The translations under genes and the position numbers were made by a program. 64,000 bases of DNA from Stenotrophomonas maltophilia (lineage in GTDB: Bacteria > Pseudomonadota > Gammaproteobacteria > Xanthomonadales > Xanthomonadaceae). This document shows positions 10,501 through 18,115 of the stretch, one piece after another (position 1 is the first letter of the stretch; the number at the start of each line of letters is the position of its first letter). The DNA lies in contig NZ_SRHZ01000024.1 of NCBI RefSeq assembly GCF_004684085.1, positions 62,001 through 126,000 on the forward strand, in the 5' to 3' direction. The notes below the pieces were generated by a model that had not been told where the DNA came from, did not search any database, and saw nothing but the letters and a program-made list of their open reading frames with translations.

Positions 10501-10656
10501 TTGGCGCTGGCCACCGGTGCCGGTGCGGTCAGTCGCCGTGAGATCGGCATGAGCGTGATCGGCGGCATGGTGTCCGGCACGGTGCTGGCGGTGGTGCTGG
10601 TGCCGCTGTTCTTCGTGCTGGTGCGCCGCCTGGGACGGTCAAGGCCGCTGCACTGA
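7555..10656 (+). CDS. RND multidrug efflux pump inner-membrane transporter (AcrB/SmeZ-like)
   Basis: A 1033-residue HAE1-family RND transporter. It begins MLPRFFIHRPVFAWV, as AcrB-type pumps do, and has the expected two repeats of six TM helices with large periplasmic loops. The proton-relay pair in TM4 is present (LLVDDAIVVVENV, Asp408/Asp409). Length is normal for the family. It trimerises and exports drugs or toxic compounds from periplasm and membrane by proton antiport. Co-transcribed with the adaptor gene. No outer-membrane factor follows, so the pump must borrow a TolC-like channel encoded elsewhere, as SmeYZ is believed to do. Confidence 0.95.
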   Translation: MLPRFFIHRPVFAWVLAICIMAFGTIAVTQLPVEQYPDIAPPQVNITANYTGASAQTVEDSVTQVIEQQIKGIDHLLYFSSTSSSSGQARITVTFDQSANPDIAQVQVQNSVNQAINRLPQEVQQQGVTVAKSQGDSLMVVSLYDTSRRMERVDVSDFLVSNVQDPISRIPGVGEINVFGSAYAMRVWLDPHKLRAYDLMPSDVRSAIQAQNTQVTAGELGAMPSSPTQSLNATVTAQSRLQTPEQFRAIILRTLPNGAAVVLGDVARVEIGAENYQTSSYLNGYPAAGFSVTLASGANALATADAVRAEIERLRPTFPPGLQVAYPRDSTPFVRVSIEGVIHTLIEAIVLVVVVMFLFLQNLRATLIPAITVPVVLLGTFGVLAVAGFTINTLTLFAMVLAIGLLVDDAIVVVENVERIIHDEHLPPREATEKSMGEITGALIGITVVLGAVFLPMALFGGSIGIIYRQFSITIASAMALSALVALTLTPALCATLLKPSSAQKPQGRFFRAFNRGVERSQLAYQGKLGGVVAHPRRWMAFYLLLVVAMVALYARMPTGFLPVEDQGQVTFQFSTPEGTPMARTEALGEQISRYFMEHEKQNLDVVFVVVGRNNAGTGQNAGQGFLALKPWDERKGDNTAAAIITRANAYFRALPDAKVNVLAPPAVRGLGQSSGFELWLQDTSAAGRVALQAAQEQVVRAAGEDDGLTSVRLNGLGDKAELRLDIDHAQASALGLAQADINSTLSAAWGGSYINDFLDRGRVKRVYMQGDQPYRSVPDDIGQWYVRGGNGQMASFASFASSHWARGPQLQQRFNGLPAMQIQGSAAEGRSSGEAMQRMQALVADQPGFDLQWSGLSYQEQLASNQTLWLYTASIAFIFLCLAALYESWTVPVAVVLVIPLGVIGTVLATTAAGFVNDIYFQVGLLTTIGLSAKNAILIVEFAEARYRAGSSAVEAALQGARLRLRPIVMTSLAFVAGVIPLALATGAGAVSRREIGMSVIGGMVSGTVLAVVLVPLFFVLVRRLGRSRPLH

Positions 10657-10756
10657 CAGGGGGCGGCGACTGTCATCTGACTGCCGCACGGCCCTCACCG
10701 GTTCTTTGCCCATGCATCGCTAGCGTACAGGTCCCCGTCCCCCACGGAGACCCGCC

Positions 10757-10930
10757 ATGTGGCTGTTCGACCATCTCTGGCCAGGCCGCAGGCCGTTACC
10801 CGCCCCGGTCGAAGCACCGCCACAGGCTGCGCCCCGCCGGCCTTGGCTGAAGCGCCCGGTACGCGCCGGGCGCAGTGGCATGGCACCGTGGCAGAAGGTT
10901 GCCGCACCGCCACGGCGCACGCGCCACTAG
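10757..10930 (+). CDS. Small hypothetical protein (57 aa)
   Basis: An open frame of 57 codons from ATG 10757 to TAG 10930, preceded by GGAGA at 10746-10750. The product starts MWLFDHLWPGRRPLPAP and is rich in Pro and Arg with several Trp residues. It has no TM segment or known motif and is too short for routine gene callers. It ends one base before the stop codon of the convergent GFA-like gene. I do not recognise it. The ribosome site and the fit in the gap favour a real gene, but composition alone would allow a chance frame. Confidence 0.35.
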   Translation: MWLFDHLWPGRRPLPAPVEAPPQAAPRRPWLKRPVRAGRSGMAPWQKVAAPPRRTRH

Positions 10931-10931
10931 C

Positions 10932-11336
10932 CTAGTCGCTGCGGTCGGCCGGGTGGTTGACCCCATCGTTGACCGGAATGATGCCCAGTGCGAACGGGTC
11001 GATGCCTTCCAGGCACGCCACGTTGTAGCCGTACTGGTCCGGGTTGGAGCGGCGCCGGTGGTGGGTGTAGATGCCGCACACACCGCAGAAGTAGTGTTCG
11101 GCCACATGGGTGTTGAACTGGTACAGCCGCAGGTGATTCTGCCCGCGCACCACCTGCAGGCCGTCGCGGCTGACGCTGGCGGCAATGGCGCCACGGCGCC
11201 GGCACATCGAGCAGTCGCAGCGGCGCGGTTCGACAATGCCGTCCGGCAGCTCCAGCAGCAGTTCGACCGTGCCACAGTGGCAGGTCGCGCGGTGCCGGGG
11301 TTGGACCGGAACGCCGGCCACGGAAGTAATGCCCAT
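10932..11336 (-). CDS. GFA-family (CENP-V/GFA domain) zinc-binding protein
   Basis: A 134-residue protein matching the glutathione-dependent formaldehyde-activating enzyme-like fold. Zinc ligands are visible in the usual three clusters: CHC (19-21), CDCSMC (40-45) and CGVC (84-87). Members may act on S-hydroxymethylglutathione, but most are uncharacterised, so an enzymatic role is not assured. It is a single gene transcribed leftward between the RND operon and the DUF4105 gene. The start MGITSVAGVPVQ is the only sensible one. Confidence 0.85.
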   Translation of the reverse strand: MGITSVAGVPVQPRHRATCHCGTVELLLELPDGIVEPRRCDCSMCRRRGAIAASVSRDGLQVVRGQNHLRLYQFNTHVAEHYFCGVCGIYTHHRRRSNPDQYGYNVACLEGIDPFALGIIPVNDGVNHPADRSD

Positions 11337-11493
11337 CAGTGCTCCTGTGAGGTGAAACGAAGCCGCAGAGGCCGCCGCCGACGGTGCGCCGGCCTGCCTG
11401 AACGGGCCGTAGATGCCACGGTGAACCCGCTTGTGGCTAACTATGCGGCTTCAAGACCGCGACAGGATGCCAGTGAAAGCCGCAGGACGATGG

Positions 11494-12483
11494 ATGACAG
11501 GAAGTGCCATGGCGCTGCTGGCGCTGTGGGTGACCGGGCTGCTGGCCTATCAGTTGCCGGGGCCGGGCTGGCTGGCCACCGGCGTCGCCGGGCTGTGGCT
11601 GCTGGTGGCGCTGTGGGCATCGTGGCGGGTCGCGCGGGGCCATGCCTCGCGCCGCCTGGGCCTGGTGTTCGGGGCATCGCTGGCACTGGCCGGCCTGTGG
11701 TGGCTGCTGCTGACGCCGCGCCAGGACCGGCTGTGGGCCGATGACGTGGCCCAGCGCCTGCACGTGGTGTCCTTCGATGGCCGCCATGTGGTGCTGGACA
11801 ATGTGCGTGACTTCAGCTGGCGTACCGAAACCGACTATGACGCACACTGGGTGCGCCGCGAGTACGACCTGGACCAGCTGCGCTCGGCCGACCTGGTGCT
11901 GTCGTACTGGATGGGCCCGGCGATCGCCCACACGCTGATCTCGTTTGGTTTCGAGGACGGCCGCCACGTGGTGTTCTCGCTGGAGATCCGCAAGGAGCGC
12001 GGTGAATCGTTCTCGGCGCTGGGCGGCTTCTTCCGCAAGTTCGAGATGACCCTGGTGGCTTCGGAGGAGACCGACATCATCCGCACACGCACCAACGCGC
12101 GTGGCGAGGATGTCTACCTGTACCGACTGCATGGCATGGACCGTGCGCAGCTGAAGGAACTGTTCGCCGCGTACATCGCGCAGGCCCGCGAGCTGGATGC
12201 GAAGCCCGGCTTCTACAACACGCTGACCAGCAACTGCACCACGATCGTCTTCGACCTGGCCCGCCACATCGCACCGCGCCTGCCGCTGGATTACCGCCTG
12301 CTGCTGTCCGGTTACCTGGCCGAGTACGCGCAGGAGGTCGGCGCGCTCACTCCGGGCGTCCCGTACGCCGAGCTGCATGACAAAGGCCGCATCACCCAGC
12401 GTGCACTGGACCTGGGTGACGGCGACCACTTCTCCACCGTGATCCGCCAGGGCGTGCCCGGCACCGAGCAGGACCCGCAGTAA
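11494..12483 (+). CDS. DUF4105 domain membrane protein
   Basis: About 329 residues. Three hydrophobic segments at the N terminus (within the first 90 residues) anchor a large domain resembling DUF4105, with the conserved patch NTLTSNCTTIVFDLARH, whose Asn-Cys recalls NlpC/P60-like cysteine hydrolases. I set the start at ATG 11494, which has AGGA six bases upstream. Alternatives at 11467 and 11431 remain possible, with weaker ribosome sites. The stop codon overlaps the start of the following lipoprotein esterase by one base, so the two are translationally coupled and probably work together in the envelope. The exact reaction is unknown. Confidence 0.8.
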   Translation: MTGSAMALLALWVTGLLAYQLPGPGWLATGVAGLWLLVALWASWRVARGHASRRLGLVFGASLALAGLWWLLLTPRQDRLWADDVAQRLHVVSFDGRHVVLDNVRDFSWRTETDYDAHWVRREYDLDQLRSADLVLSYWMGPAIAHTLISFGFEDGRHVVFSLEIRKERGESFSALGGFFRKFEMTLVASEETDIIRTRTNARGEDVYLYRLHGMDRAQLKELFAAYIAQARELDAKPGFYNTLTSNCTTIVFDLARHIAPRLPLDYRLLLSGYLAEYAQEVGALTPGVPYAELHDKGRITQRALDLGDGDHFSTVIRQGVPGTEQDPQ

Positions 12484-14507
12484 TGACCCAACTCTCTCTG
12501 ACCCGCTGGCAGCGCCTGCTGCCGGTGTTGTTTGCCGCCTTCCTGTTGCTGGGCAGCAGCGGCTGCGCGATGGTCACCGTCAAGCAGGTCAAATCCAGCG
12601 ATTCGCTGGTCAACAAGCGTGCGGACGTGCTCAACACCGGTAAGCTCAGCCCGGCAGCGCGCGAAACGCTCAGCGCAGCGGGCCTGGACGAGTCGCAGTG
12701 CGAGAAGGACTTCCTGGTCTGCCGCAGCACGCTGCTGATGACCGATGACCTCAATGTCGAGCAGCGGCTGTCGGCGCTGTCCGAACTGTGGGTGAAGGCC
12801 GCGCTGGCGATGACGCCGAAGAAGACGGCTGCCGGCGATCCGCCGATGAGCGATGCGGCATTGGATGCCTGGCTGGAAGCCGCGCGCTATGCCTATGCCT
12901 ACCTGTTCTACAGCGGCCGCTCACCGTCCGACCGTGCCTTCGAGGACCGCCAGACGCAGGTGCGTGACTACTACAACTACGCGGCCGAGAAGGCGGCGGT
13001 GGTGCTGTTCGTGCGCGCACGCGCCGCTGCGCTGGCTGGCGAGGACTACACGAAGCCGCTCACGGTCGGTAGCTGGTCGCTGGCCTCCAACTACCAGCAG
13101 CTGGGCCTGAAGAGCATTCCCGCGCAGCTGGTGCCGGCGGGAACGGTCAGCTTCGTCGGCCTGCGCAGCACCTATCGCCGCGATGGCTTCGGCGCCGAGC
13201 TGGTGATGGTGATGGACCCGCCGAAACTGGTCGCGCCGGTGATCGCGCCGGACGGCCCGAAGGCTGAAACCGCGCAGGACGACGAGGACGACGAGCGTCG
13301 TGGCCGCCGCCACCGGCATGACGATTCGGTGCCCGAGTTCAGTGAGATGTCCTCGATCAACGTCACCGCGCTTCTGCGGTTCGAAGGCAGCAGCCTGGAA
13401 GACGTGATGCGCACGCGCCGGGTCGAGCTGGATGCCTATTCGCCGGAAGCGACCGAGCGCATCACCCTGCACGGCGAGCAGGTGCCGCTGGCTGGCAATT
13501 TCACTGCGGCCTATGGCCTGTGGCTGGCGCAGAGTGGCTTCGCCCGGCAGTCGCTGCGCACCCTGTTCGGCATGAGCGAAGGTATCGGCGAGCCGCACAT
13601 CTACCTGATGCAGCCGTGGGATCCGAACCGCCGCGTCATCTTCATGCTGCACGGCCTGGCCAGCAGCCCGGAAGCCTGGGTGAACCTGGCCAACGAGATC
13701 ATGGGCGACCCCGAACTGCGCCAGCAGTTCCAGGTGTGGCAGGTCTATTACCCGACCAATGCACCGATCGCGTTGAACCGTTACGAGATCGCCAACGCGT
13801 TCAACGACACGCTGAAGCATTTCGACCCCAACGGCAGCACGCGTGCATCGAAGGACATGGTCTACATCGGCCACAGCATGGGCGGGGTGCTGGCACGCCT
13901 GCTGGTGAGCGATTCGGGCGACGTGCTGTGGAATGACCTGCTGGCCAACTACGACCTGAAGGGCGAGCGCCTGAAGCGGGTGCAGAACAAGCTGGGCCCG
14001 CTGCTGCATTTCAAGGCACAGCCGAACGTGGAACGCGCGATCTTCATCGCCGCGCCGCACCAGGGCACGGATATCGCCGGCAACAAGGTCGGGCGCCTGA
14101 TCGGTCGCCTGGTGCGCCTGCCGCTGACCATCCTCGGCAAGTTCGAGGACGTGTTCATGGCACTGGCGCAGGCCGAACAGCAGGTCGATGGCACGGCCAA
14201 GCCGAAGATTCCGAACAGTATCGACAACCTGAAGGCGAGCGACCCGTTCGTGAAGGCCGCCGCGCAGCTGCCGATCGAAGCGGGCCTGAAGTACCACTCG
14301 ATCATCGCCCAGCGCAAACCGGAGCTGCCGGTGGAGAAGTCCGATGACGGGCTGGTGCCGTACTGGAGCGCGCACCTGCCGGGCGCGCTGTCGGAAAAGG
14401 TGATCATTTCCGGCCACAGCGTGCAGGAGACCCCGCAGGCGGTGCTGGAGGTGCGGCGCATCCTGCATCGCGACGTCGATGACGTGGGGACCGCTGCGAC
14501 GCCCTGA
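12483..14507 (+). CDS. Lipoprotein alpha/beta-hydrolase (putative lipase/esterase)
   Basis: A 674-residue outer-envelope lipoprotein with a signal peptide ending GSSGC (Cys28). The first 350 residues are a helical and beta region of unknown function, including a charged stretch with a run of Asp, Glu and Arg (about 260-280). The C-terminal half is an alpha/beta hydrolase: oxyanion region FMLHGLASSPEAW, nucleophile elbow GHSMGG (Ser465), and a late His in ISGHSVQETP. Such proteins hydrolyse ester bonds of lipids. Coupled to the DUF4105 gene by a one-base overlap. Substrate unknown. Confidence 0.82.
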   Translation: MTQLSLTRWQRLLPVLFAAFLLLGSSGCAMVTVKQVKSSDSLVNKRADVLNTGKLSPAARETLSAAGLDESQCEKDFLVCRSTLLMTDDLNVEQRLSALSELWVKAALAMTPKKTAAGDPPMSDAALDAWLEAARYAYAYLFYSGRSPSDRAFEDRQTQVRDYYNYAAEKAAVVLFVRARAAALAGEDYTKPLTVGSWSLASNYQQLGLKSIPAQLVPAGTVSFVGLRSTYRRDGFGAELVMVMDPPKLVAPVIAPDGPKAETAQDDEDDERRGRRHRHDDSVPEFSEMSSINVTALLRFEGSSLEDVMRTRRVELDAYSPEATERITLHGEQVPLAGNFTAAYGLWLAQSGFARQSLRTLFGMSEGIGEPHIYLMQPWDPNRRVIFMLHGLASSPEAWVNLANEIMGDPELRQQFQVWQVYYPTNAPIALNRYEIANAFNDTLKHFDPNGSTRASKDMVYIGHSMGGVLARLLVSDSGDVLWNDLLANYDLKGERLKRVQNKLGPLLHFKAQPNVERAIFIAAPHQGTDIAGNKVGRLIGRLVRLPLTILGKFEDVFMALAQAEQQVDGTAKPKIPNSIDNLKASDPFVKAAAQLPIEAGLKYHSIIAQRKPELPVEKSDDGLVPYWSAHLPGALSEKVIISGHSVQETPQAVLEVRRILHRDVDDVGTAATP

Positions 14508-14517
14508 CCGCTGCGCT

Positions 14518-14580
14518 CGCCGGGCAGGGCCCGGCGCTACCACGCGCGCATCCATCGGTAGCGCCGGGCCATGCCCGGCG
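14518..14580. repeat. SMAG palindrome pair, head to head
   Basis: Two inverted copies of a GTAGCGCCGGGCC-type palindrome (14518-14540 inverted, 14558-14580 direct) fill the gap between two convergent genes. GTAG at one end is the hallmark of the S. maltophilia SMAG/REP family. Together they can fold into a long stem and may terminate transcription from both sides. Confidence 0.85.
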
Positions 14581-14599
14581 GAAGCGCAATGCTGAGGCG

Positions 14600-15970
14600 C
14601 TAGACGCGTCGCGCGATCACCGTGGCCAGCACCGCCAGGCCGAAGGTGATGGCCAGGCACAGCAGGTAGCCGGTGTGGGGTGCGGTTTCAACGAACAGCG
14701 CGAACAGCGCGCCGGAGACCGCCAGCGCGGTGGTCACCGACAACGCCTCGCTCAGCTGCAGGGCCGAGGTGTTGGCCCCCTGCTCATGCGCTGCTGACAG
14801 CGACAGGGTCAGCACCGACAGGCTGGCGTAGATCATGCCCATGCCGAAGCCGGTCACCGCCCAGCCGACCAGGGCGACTGGCAGCGGCACCGGGTTGAAC
14901 AGTACCGCCAGGGTGGCAGCGATACCGATCATCATCAGCGGCGTGCCCACGCGCAGCAGTTGCTGGCGCGACCAGCCGCGCTGCTGGTGGCCCTGCAGCC
15001 AGGAACCGGCAAACCAGCCCAGCGCACCGAGGCTGAGCACCGCGCCGGCCCAACTGGGCGAGAGCCCCCGCTCGCGCTGCAGCAGCAGGGGCAGGTAGGC
15101 CTCGCAGGCGAAGAAAGCCGCTGCAGCAATGCCGCGCAGCGCGATCACGCTGGGCAGGCCGCGGCGTAGCAGCAGCGTGCCGGCCGGCAGCAGCCGGTGC
15201 ACGCAGAACAGCAGCGCCAGCAGTGCCACGCCGATGCAGAGCAGGGCCGGCACGCCGCGTTGCTGGCCACCGAAGTACAGCAGCAGCGCCGCCAGCGAGG
15301 CGCCACTGGCCCAGCGCACCACGTTGCCACGCCCGTCGTCGCTGCTGCCCGCGTCGGTGGGCTGCATGCGTGCCAGCGCCGGGCGCAGCAGCAGCGCGGC
15401 CGGTATCGCCAGCAGCGGTACCGCCAGGAACACCCAGCGCCAGCCAAGGTGCTGCACGATCAGCCCGCTCAACGCTGGGCCGATCATCGACGGCACCACC
15501 CAGCCTGCGGAGAACGCGGCAAACACCTTGGGCCGCAGGTGCTCGGGGTAGCTGCGCCCCACCATCACGTATAGAGATACCGAGATCGCGCCTGCGCCCA
15601 GGCCCTGCAGCAGGCGGCCGGCCACCAGCATGCCCATGCGTATCGCAAAGCCGGCCAGCAGCAGGCCCAGCACAAAACAGGCCAGGCCATACCACAGCGG
15701 TCGTGCCGGTCCCTGGCGGTCGGCCCAGCGCCCGGCCAGGGTCATGCCGATCACGCTGGTGGCCAGCGTTCCACCGAACGCCAGCGCGTACAGGCGCAGG
15801 CCATCCAGCGCCTCGGCCACGGTCGGCATGGCCGCCGCCACCGCCAGTGCTTCGAAGGCATGCAGCGCCACCAGCGCGACCATGCCGATGGTGGTGGCGC
15901 GGTAGCGTGCGGACAGGATCGAAGTGTCGGCCGGCGCATTGGCGTCGGCGGGGGAAAGGGTCGGGGTCAT
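14600..15970 (-). CDS. mfsA: MFS efflux transporter MfsA, SoxR-controlled
   Basis: A 456-residue major facilitator with about 14 hydrophobic segments and the loop motif AGRWADRQGPARPLWYG. I used ATG 15970 (MTPTLSPADANAP). It is divergent from soxR, with a SoxR box at 16026-16043 in exact register with its promoter. In S. maltophilia the SoxR-regulated MFS pump MfsA gives resistance to paraquat and related redox cyclers. The gene pair, orientation and box all match that description, so the name is given with fair confidence. It should export redox-active compounds from the cytoplasm or inner membrane. Confidence 0.85.
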   Translation of the reverse strand: MTPTLSPADANAPADTSILSARYRATTIGMVALVALHAFEALAVAAAMPTVAEALDGLRLYALAFGGTLATSVIGMTLAGRWADRQGPARPLWYGLACFVLGLLLAGFAIRMGMLVAGRLLQGLGAGAISVSLYVMVGRSYPEHLRPKVFAAFSAGWVVPSMIGPALSGLIVQHLGWRWVFLAVPLLAIPAALLLRPALARMQPTDAGSSDDGRGNVVRWASGASLAALLLYFGGQQRGVPALLCIGVALLALLFCVHRLLPAGTLLLRRGLPSVIALRGIAAAAFFACEAYLPLLLQRERGLSPSWAGAVLSLGALGWFAGSWLQGHQQRGWSRQQLLRVGTPLMMIGIAATLAVLFNPVPLPVALVGWAVTGFGMGMIYASLSVLTLSLSAAHEQGANTSALQLSEALSVTTALAVSGALFALFVETAPHTGYLLCLAITFGLAVLATVIARRV

Positions 15971-16025
15971 ACGAGTCAGATGCGGGCCGCGCTTGTCAAC
16001 TGGCGGCGAAGATAGCAGCATGACA

Positions 16026-16043
16026 CCTCAACAGCAGTTGAGG
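16026..16043 (-). promoter_or_regulatory. SoxR box within the mfsA promoter
   Basis: An 18-bp dyad, CCTCAACAGCAGTTGAGG, matches the classical CCTCAA-N6-TTGAGG SoxR operator. Read toward mfsA, a -35 TTGACC (16047-16042) is followed by a 19-bp spacer holding the dyad and then CATGCT as -10. That is the same overlong spacing as in the E. coli soxS promoter, where oxidised SoxR untwists the DNA. soxR itself starts eight bases from the other side of the dyad, so autoregulation is likely. Confidence 0.85.
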
Positions 16044-16050
16044 TCAAGCA

Positions 16051-16485
16051 ATGGTGTCCCAGGAACTGAGCGTGGGCGAGGTCGCCGAGCGCAGTGGCGT
16101 GGCCGTTTCCGCGCTGCATTTCTACGAGCGCAAGGGCCTGATCAGCAGCCTGCGTACCTCGGGCAACCAGCGCCGCTACAGCCGCGACGTGCTGCGCCGG
16201 CTGGCGGTGATCCGTGTGGCGCAGCGGGTGGGCATGCCATTGGAAGCGGTCGGCCGCGCCTTCGAGAGCCTGCCTGAAGGTCGCGCGCCGACCAAGGCGG
16301 ACTGGGCCAAGCTGTCCGCGCGCTGGCGTACCGAACTGGAAGAGCGCATCCACATGCTGCAGCTGCTGCGCGACGAACTGACCGGCTGCATCGGCTGTGG
16401 CTGCCTGTCGCTGCAGCATTGCCGCCTGGCCAACCCTGGCGACGTGCTTGGCGAACGCGGCGACGGACCGATGCGTTGGGAATGA
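16051..16485 (+). CDS. soxR: Redox-sensitive transcriptional activator SoxR
   Basis: A 144-residue MerR-family regulator: N-terminal HTH ([20 protein letters not shown]), dimerisation helix, and the [2Fe-2S] cluster loop with Cys113, Cys116, Cys118 and Cys124 in [12 protein letters not shown]. Oxidation of the cluster by redox-cycling drugs activates target promoters with 19-bp spacers. Its start lies eight bases from the SoxR box, so the transcript leader is very short or absent. The divergent MFS pump is its evident target; there is no adjacent soxS, as usual outside enterics. Confidence 0.96.
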   Translation: MVSQELSVGEVAERSGVAVSALHFYERKGLISSLRTSGNQRRYSRDVLRRLAVIRVAQRVGMPLEAVGRAFESLPEGRAPTKADWAKLSARWRTELEERIHMLQLLRDELTGCIGCGCLSLQHCRLANPGDVLGERGDGPMRWE

Positions 16486-16514
16486 CGCACGGGAAAGGAC
16501 CCGGCTCCGGATGG

Positions 16515-16533
16515 CGCCGGGCCATGCCCGGCG
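16515..16533. repeat. Truncated SMAG-like palindrome
   Basis: CGCCGGGCCATGCCCGGCG, a perfect palindrome core of the SMAG family without the GTAG head, lies between the convergent soxR and SDR genes and probably serves as a shared terminator hairpin. Confidence 0.65.
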
Positions 16534-16535
16534 GA

Positions 16536-17138
16536 TCACCAGACGGTGATCGTCTCGCCGCTCAGGATGCCTTCCACTGCACGCTGGAAGGCCAGCGCCG
16601 CACGCTGTGCGCTCACCGCTTCAAAGCCCGGGAAGTAGGGTCCGTAGGCGTCCATCGCTTCGATCAGCACGTTCGGGCTGACCACGTTGATGCGCAGGCC
16701 GCGTGGCAGCAGTTCCAGTGCCGCCGCACGCACGAAACCTTCCAGCGCTGCATTCACCGAAGTAGCGTTGACGCCATCACGGATCGGTTGCGCGCTGATG
16801 ATGCCGCTGGTCAGAGTGATCGAGCCGCCGGCGTTGAGGTGGTGCTGGGCGGCCAGTGCCAGGCGCACCTGTCCCAGCAGCTTGTCCTGCAGGCCGATGC
16901 TGAACTGCGCCGGCGTCATTTCCTTCAGTGGGCCGAAGTGCACCGAGCCGGTGGTGGAAATCACCGCATCCACCGGGCCGGTGCGCGCGAACAGCTCGGC
17001 AACGCTGGCATCGTCGGTCAGGTCCACGCGCAGCTCGCCGCTGTGGCGGCCGGCGCTGAGGATCTGATGCTGTTGGCCGAGCTGGCGCGCGACTGCCTGG
17101 CCGAGAGTGCCGCTGGCACCGACGAGGAGGATCTTCAT
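16536..17138 (-). CDS. Atypical short SDR lacking the YxxxK catalytic pair
   Basis: A 200-residue Rossmann protein starting MKILLVGASGTLGQAVARQL. The start was placed at 17138 because the nucleotide-binding motif should be N-terminal. It is shorter than a classical SDR. Where YxxxK is expected the sequence reads NATSVNAALEG, so both catalytic Tyr and Lys are absent. This fits a recognised subgroup of short SDR-like proteins and is not a local mutation. It may bind NAD(P) and have a different chemistry or a regulatory role. Divergent from a LysR regulator about 100 bp away, which probably controls it. Confidence 0.85.
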   Translation of the reverse strand: MKILLVGASGTLGQAVARQLGQQHQILSAGRHSGELRVDLTDDASVAELFARTGPVDAVISTTGSVHFGPLKEMTPAQFSIGLQDKLLGQVRLALAAQHHLNAGGSITLTSGIISAQPIRDGVNATSVNAALEGFVRAAALELLPRGLRINVVSPNVLIEAMDAYGPYFPGFEAVSAQRAALAFQRAVEGILSGETITVW

Positions 17139-17189
17139 GGCCGTTCCTTGTGAAGGGGGAATGGATGCAGTCTGCGCTCTCACATTGAG

Positions 17190-17225
17190 GTTAGGTAAGC
17201 GGCGTATGCTTCGCAGATTCCTAAC
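17190..17225. promoter_or_regulatory. Candidate LysR-type operator
   Basis: GTTAGG (17190-17195) and CCTAAC (17220-17225) form an inverted pair across the gap between the atypical SDR and its divergent LysR gene, close to the LysR start. Position suggests a regulator-binding region, but the 24-bp separation is larger than the usual T-N11-A core. Confidence 0.3.
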
Positions 17226-17237
17226 TCTGGATTAGTA

Positions 17238-18110
17238 ATGGATACCCTTCGCTGCATGCAGGCTTTCGTTGCTGTAGCCGAGTGCGGCAGCTTTGCCGGC
17301 GCTGCCGAGCAGCTGCAGGTCTCGGCGGTGATGGTGGGCAAGTACATCCAGCAGCTGGAAGCGCATCTGGGCACCGCGCTGCTGCAAAGGAACACCCGCC
17401 GCCAGCGCCTGACCGAAGCCGGCGGTGCCTACCTGGCCGGGTGCCGGCAGGTGCTGGAGCAGGTGCAGCAGGCCGAGGCCGATGTGGCCGGCCTGCAGGT
17501 ACAGCCGAGTGGCCTGCTTCGGGTTACCGCGCCGACCACTTGGGGCAGCTGCGTGCTGGCGCCGCAGCTGGCGGGACTGCTGCGTGCACAGCCGCAGTTG
17601 AACATCGAACTGGACCTGAGCAATCGTCGTGTGGATCTGATCGAGGACGGCTTCGACATGGCGATCCGGGTCGGGCCGCTGCCATCGCAGGAGGTGGTGG
17701 CGCGGCCGTTGCCACCGTATGCGATGAGCCTGTGCGCGGCGCCGTCTTATCTGCGCAGGCGTGGCACGCCGCGTACACCCGGGGATCTGCAAGGGCACGA
17801 CTGCCTGAGCCATCTGGCCTGGCGCGGCGGCCACGGTTGGCAGCTGGCCAATGGCCAGCAGGTGGACTGGGAGGCGCGCCTGAGCTGCAACGATGGCCTC
17901 GCGCTGCGTGAGGCTGCCGTGGCCGGCGCGGGGCTGGTGCTGCAGCCGACCGCGCTGCTGGCCGGCGAGATCGCGGCAGGGCGGTTGAAGCCGCTGCTGC
18001 GCGACTACCTGCCCGAACCGCGACCGATGCACCTGATCTATCTGCCCGATCGCAGGCCGCGCCCACGATTGCAGTGCTTCGTCGATTTCGTCATGACCAC
18101 ATTGGGGTAA
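17238..18110 (+). CDS. LysR-family transcriptional regulator
   Basis: A 290-residue LysR regulator opening MDTLRCMQAFVAVAECGSFA, with the HTH continuing to QLEAHLGTALLQRNTRRQRLTEAG, and an effector domain of the CrgA/DmlR type (the LRVTAPTTWG and NRRVDLIEDGFDMAIRVG patches are typical). Divergent from the atypical SDR gene, its likely target. Immediately downstream begins the SMAG tandem array. Ligand unknown. Confidence 0.9.
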   Translation: MDTLRCMQAFVAVAECGSFAGAAEQLQVSAVMVGKYIQQLEAHLGTALLQRNTRRQRLTEAGGAYLAGCRQVLEQVQQAEADVAGLQVQPSGLLRVTAPTTWGSCVLAPQLAGLLRAQPQLNIELDLSNRRVDLIEDGFDMAIRVGPLPSQEVVARPLPPYAMSLCAAPSYLRRRGTPRTPGDLQGHDCLSHLAWRGGHGWQLANGQQVDWEARLSCNDGLALREAAVAGAGLVLQPTALLAGEIAAGRLKPLLRDYLPEPRPMHLIYLPDRRPRPRLQCFVDFVMTTLG

Positions 18111-18115
18111 TGAGC

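Noticed and set aside
4172..10656. Naming the pump smeYZ and the regulators smeSyRy
   Set aside because: Order and type agree, but the position beside mfsA differs from what I recall, and sequence alignment is not possible here.
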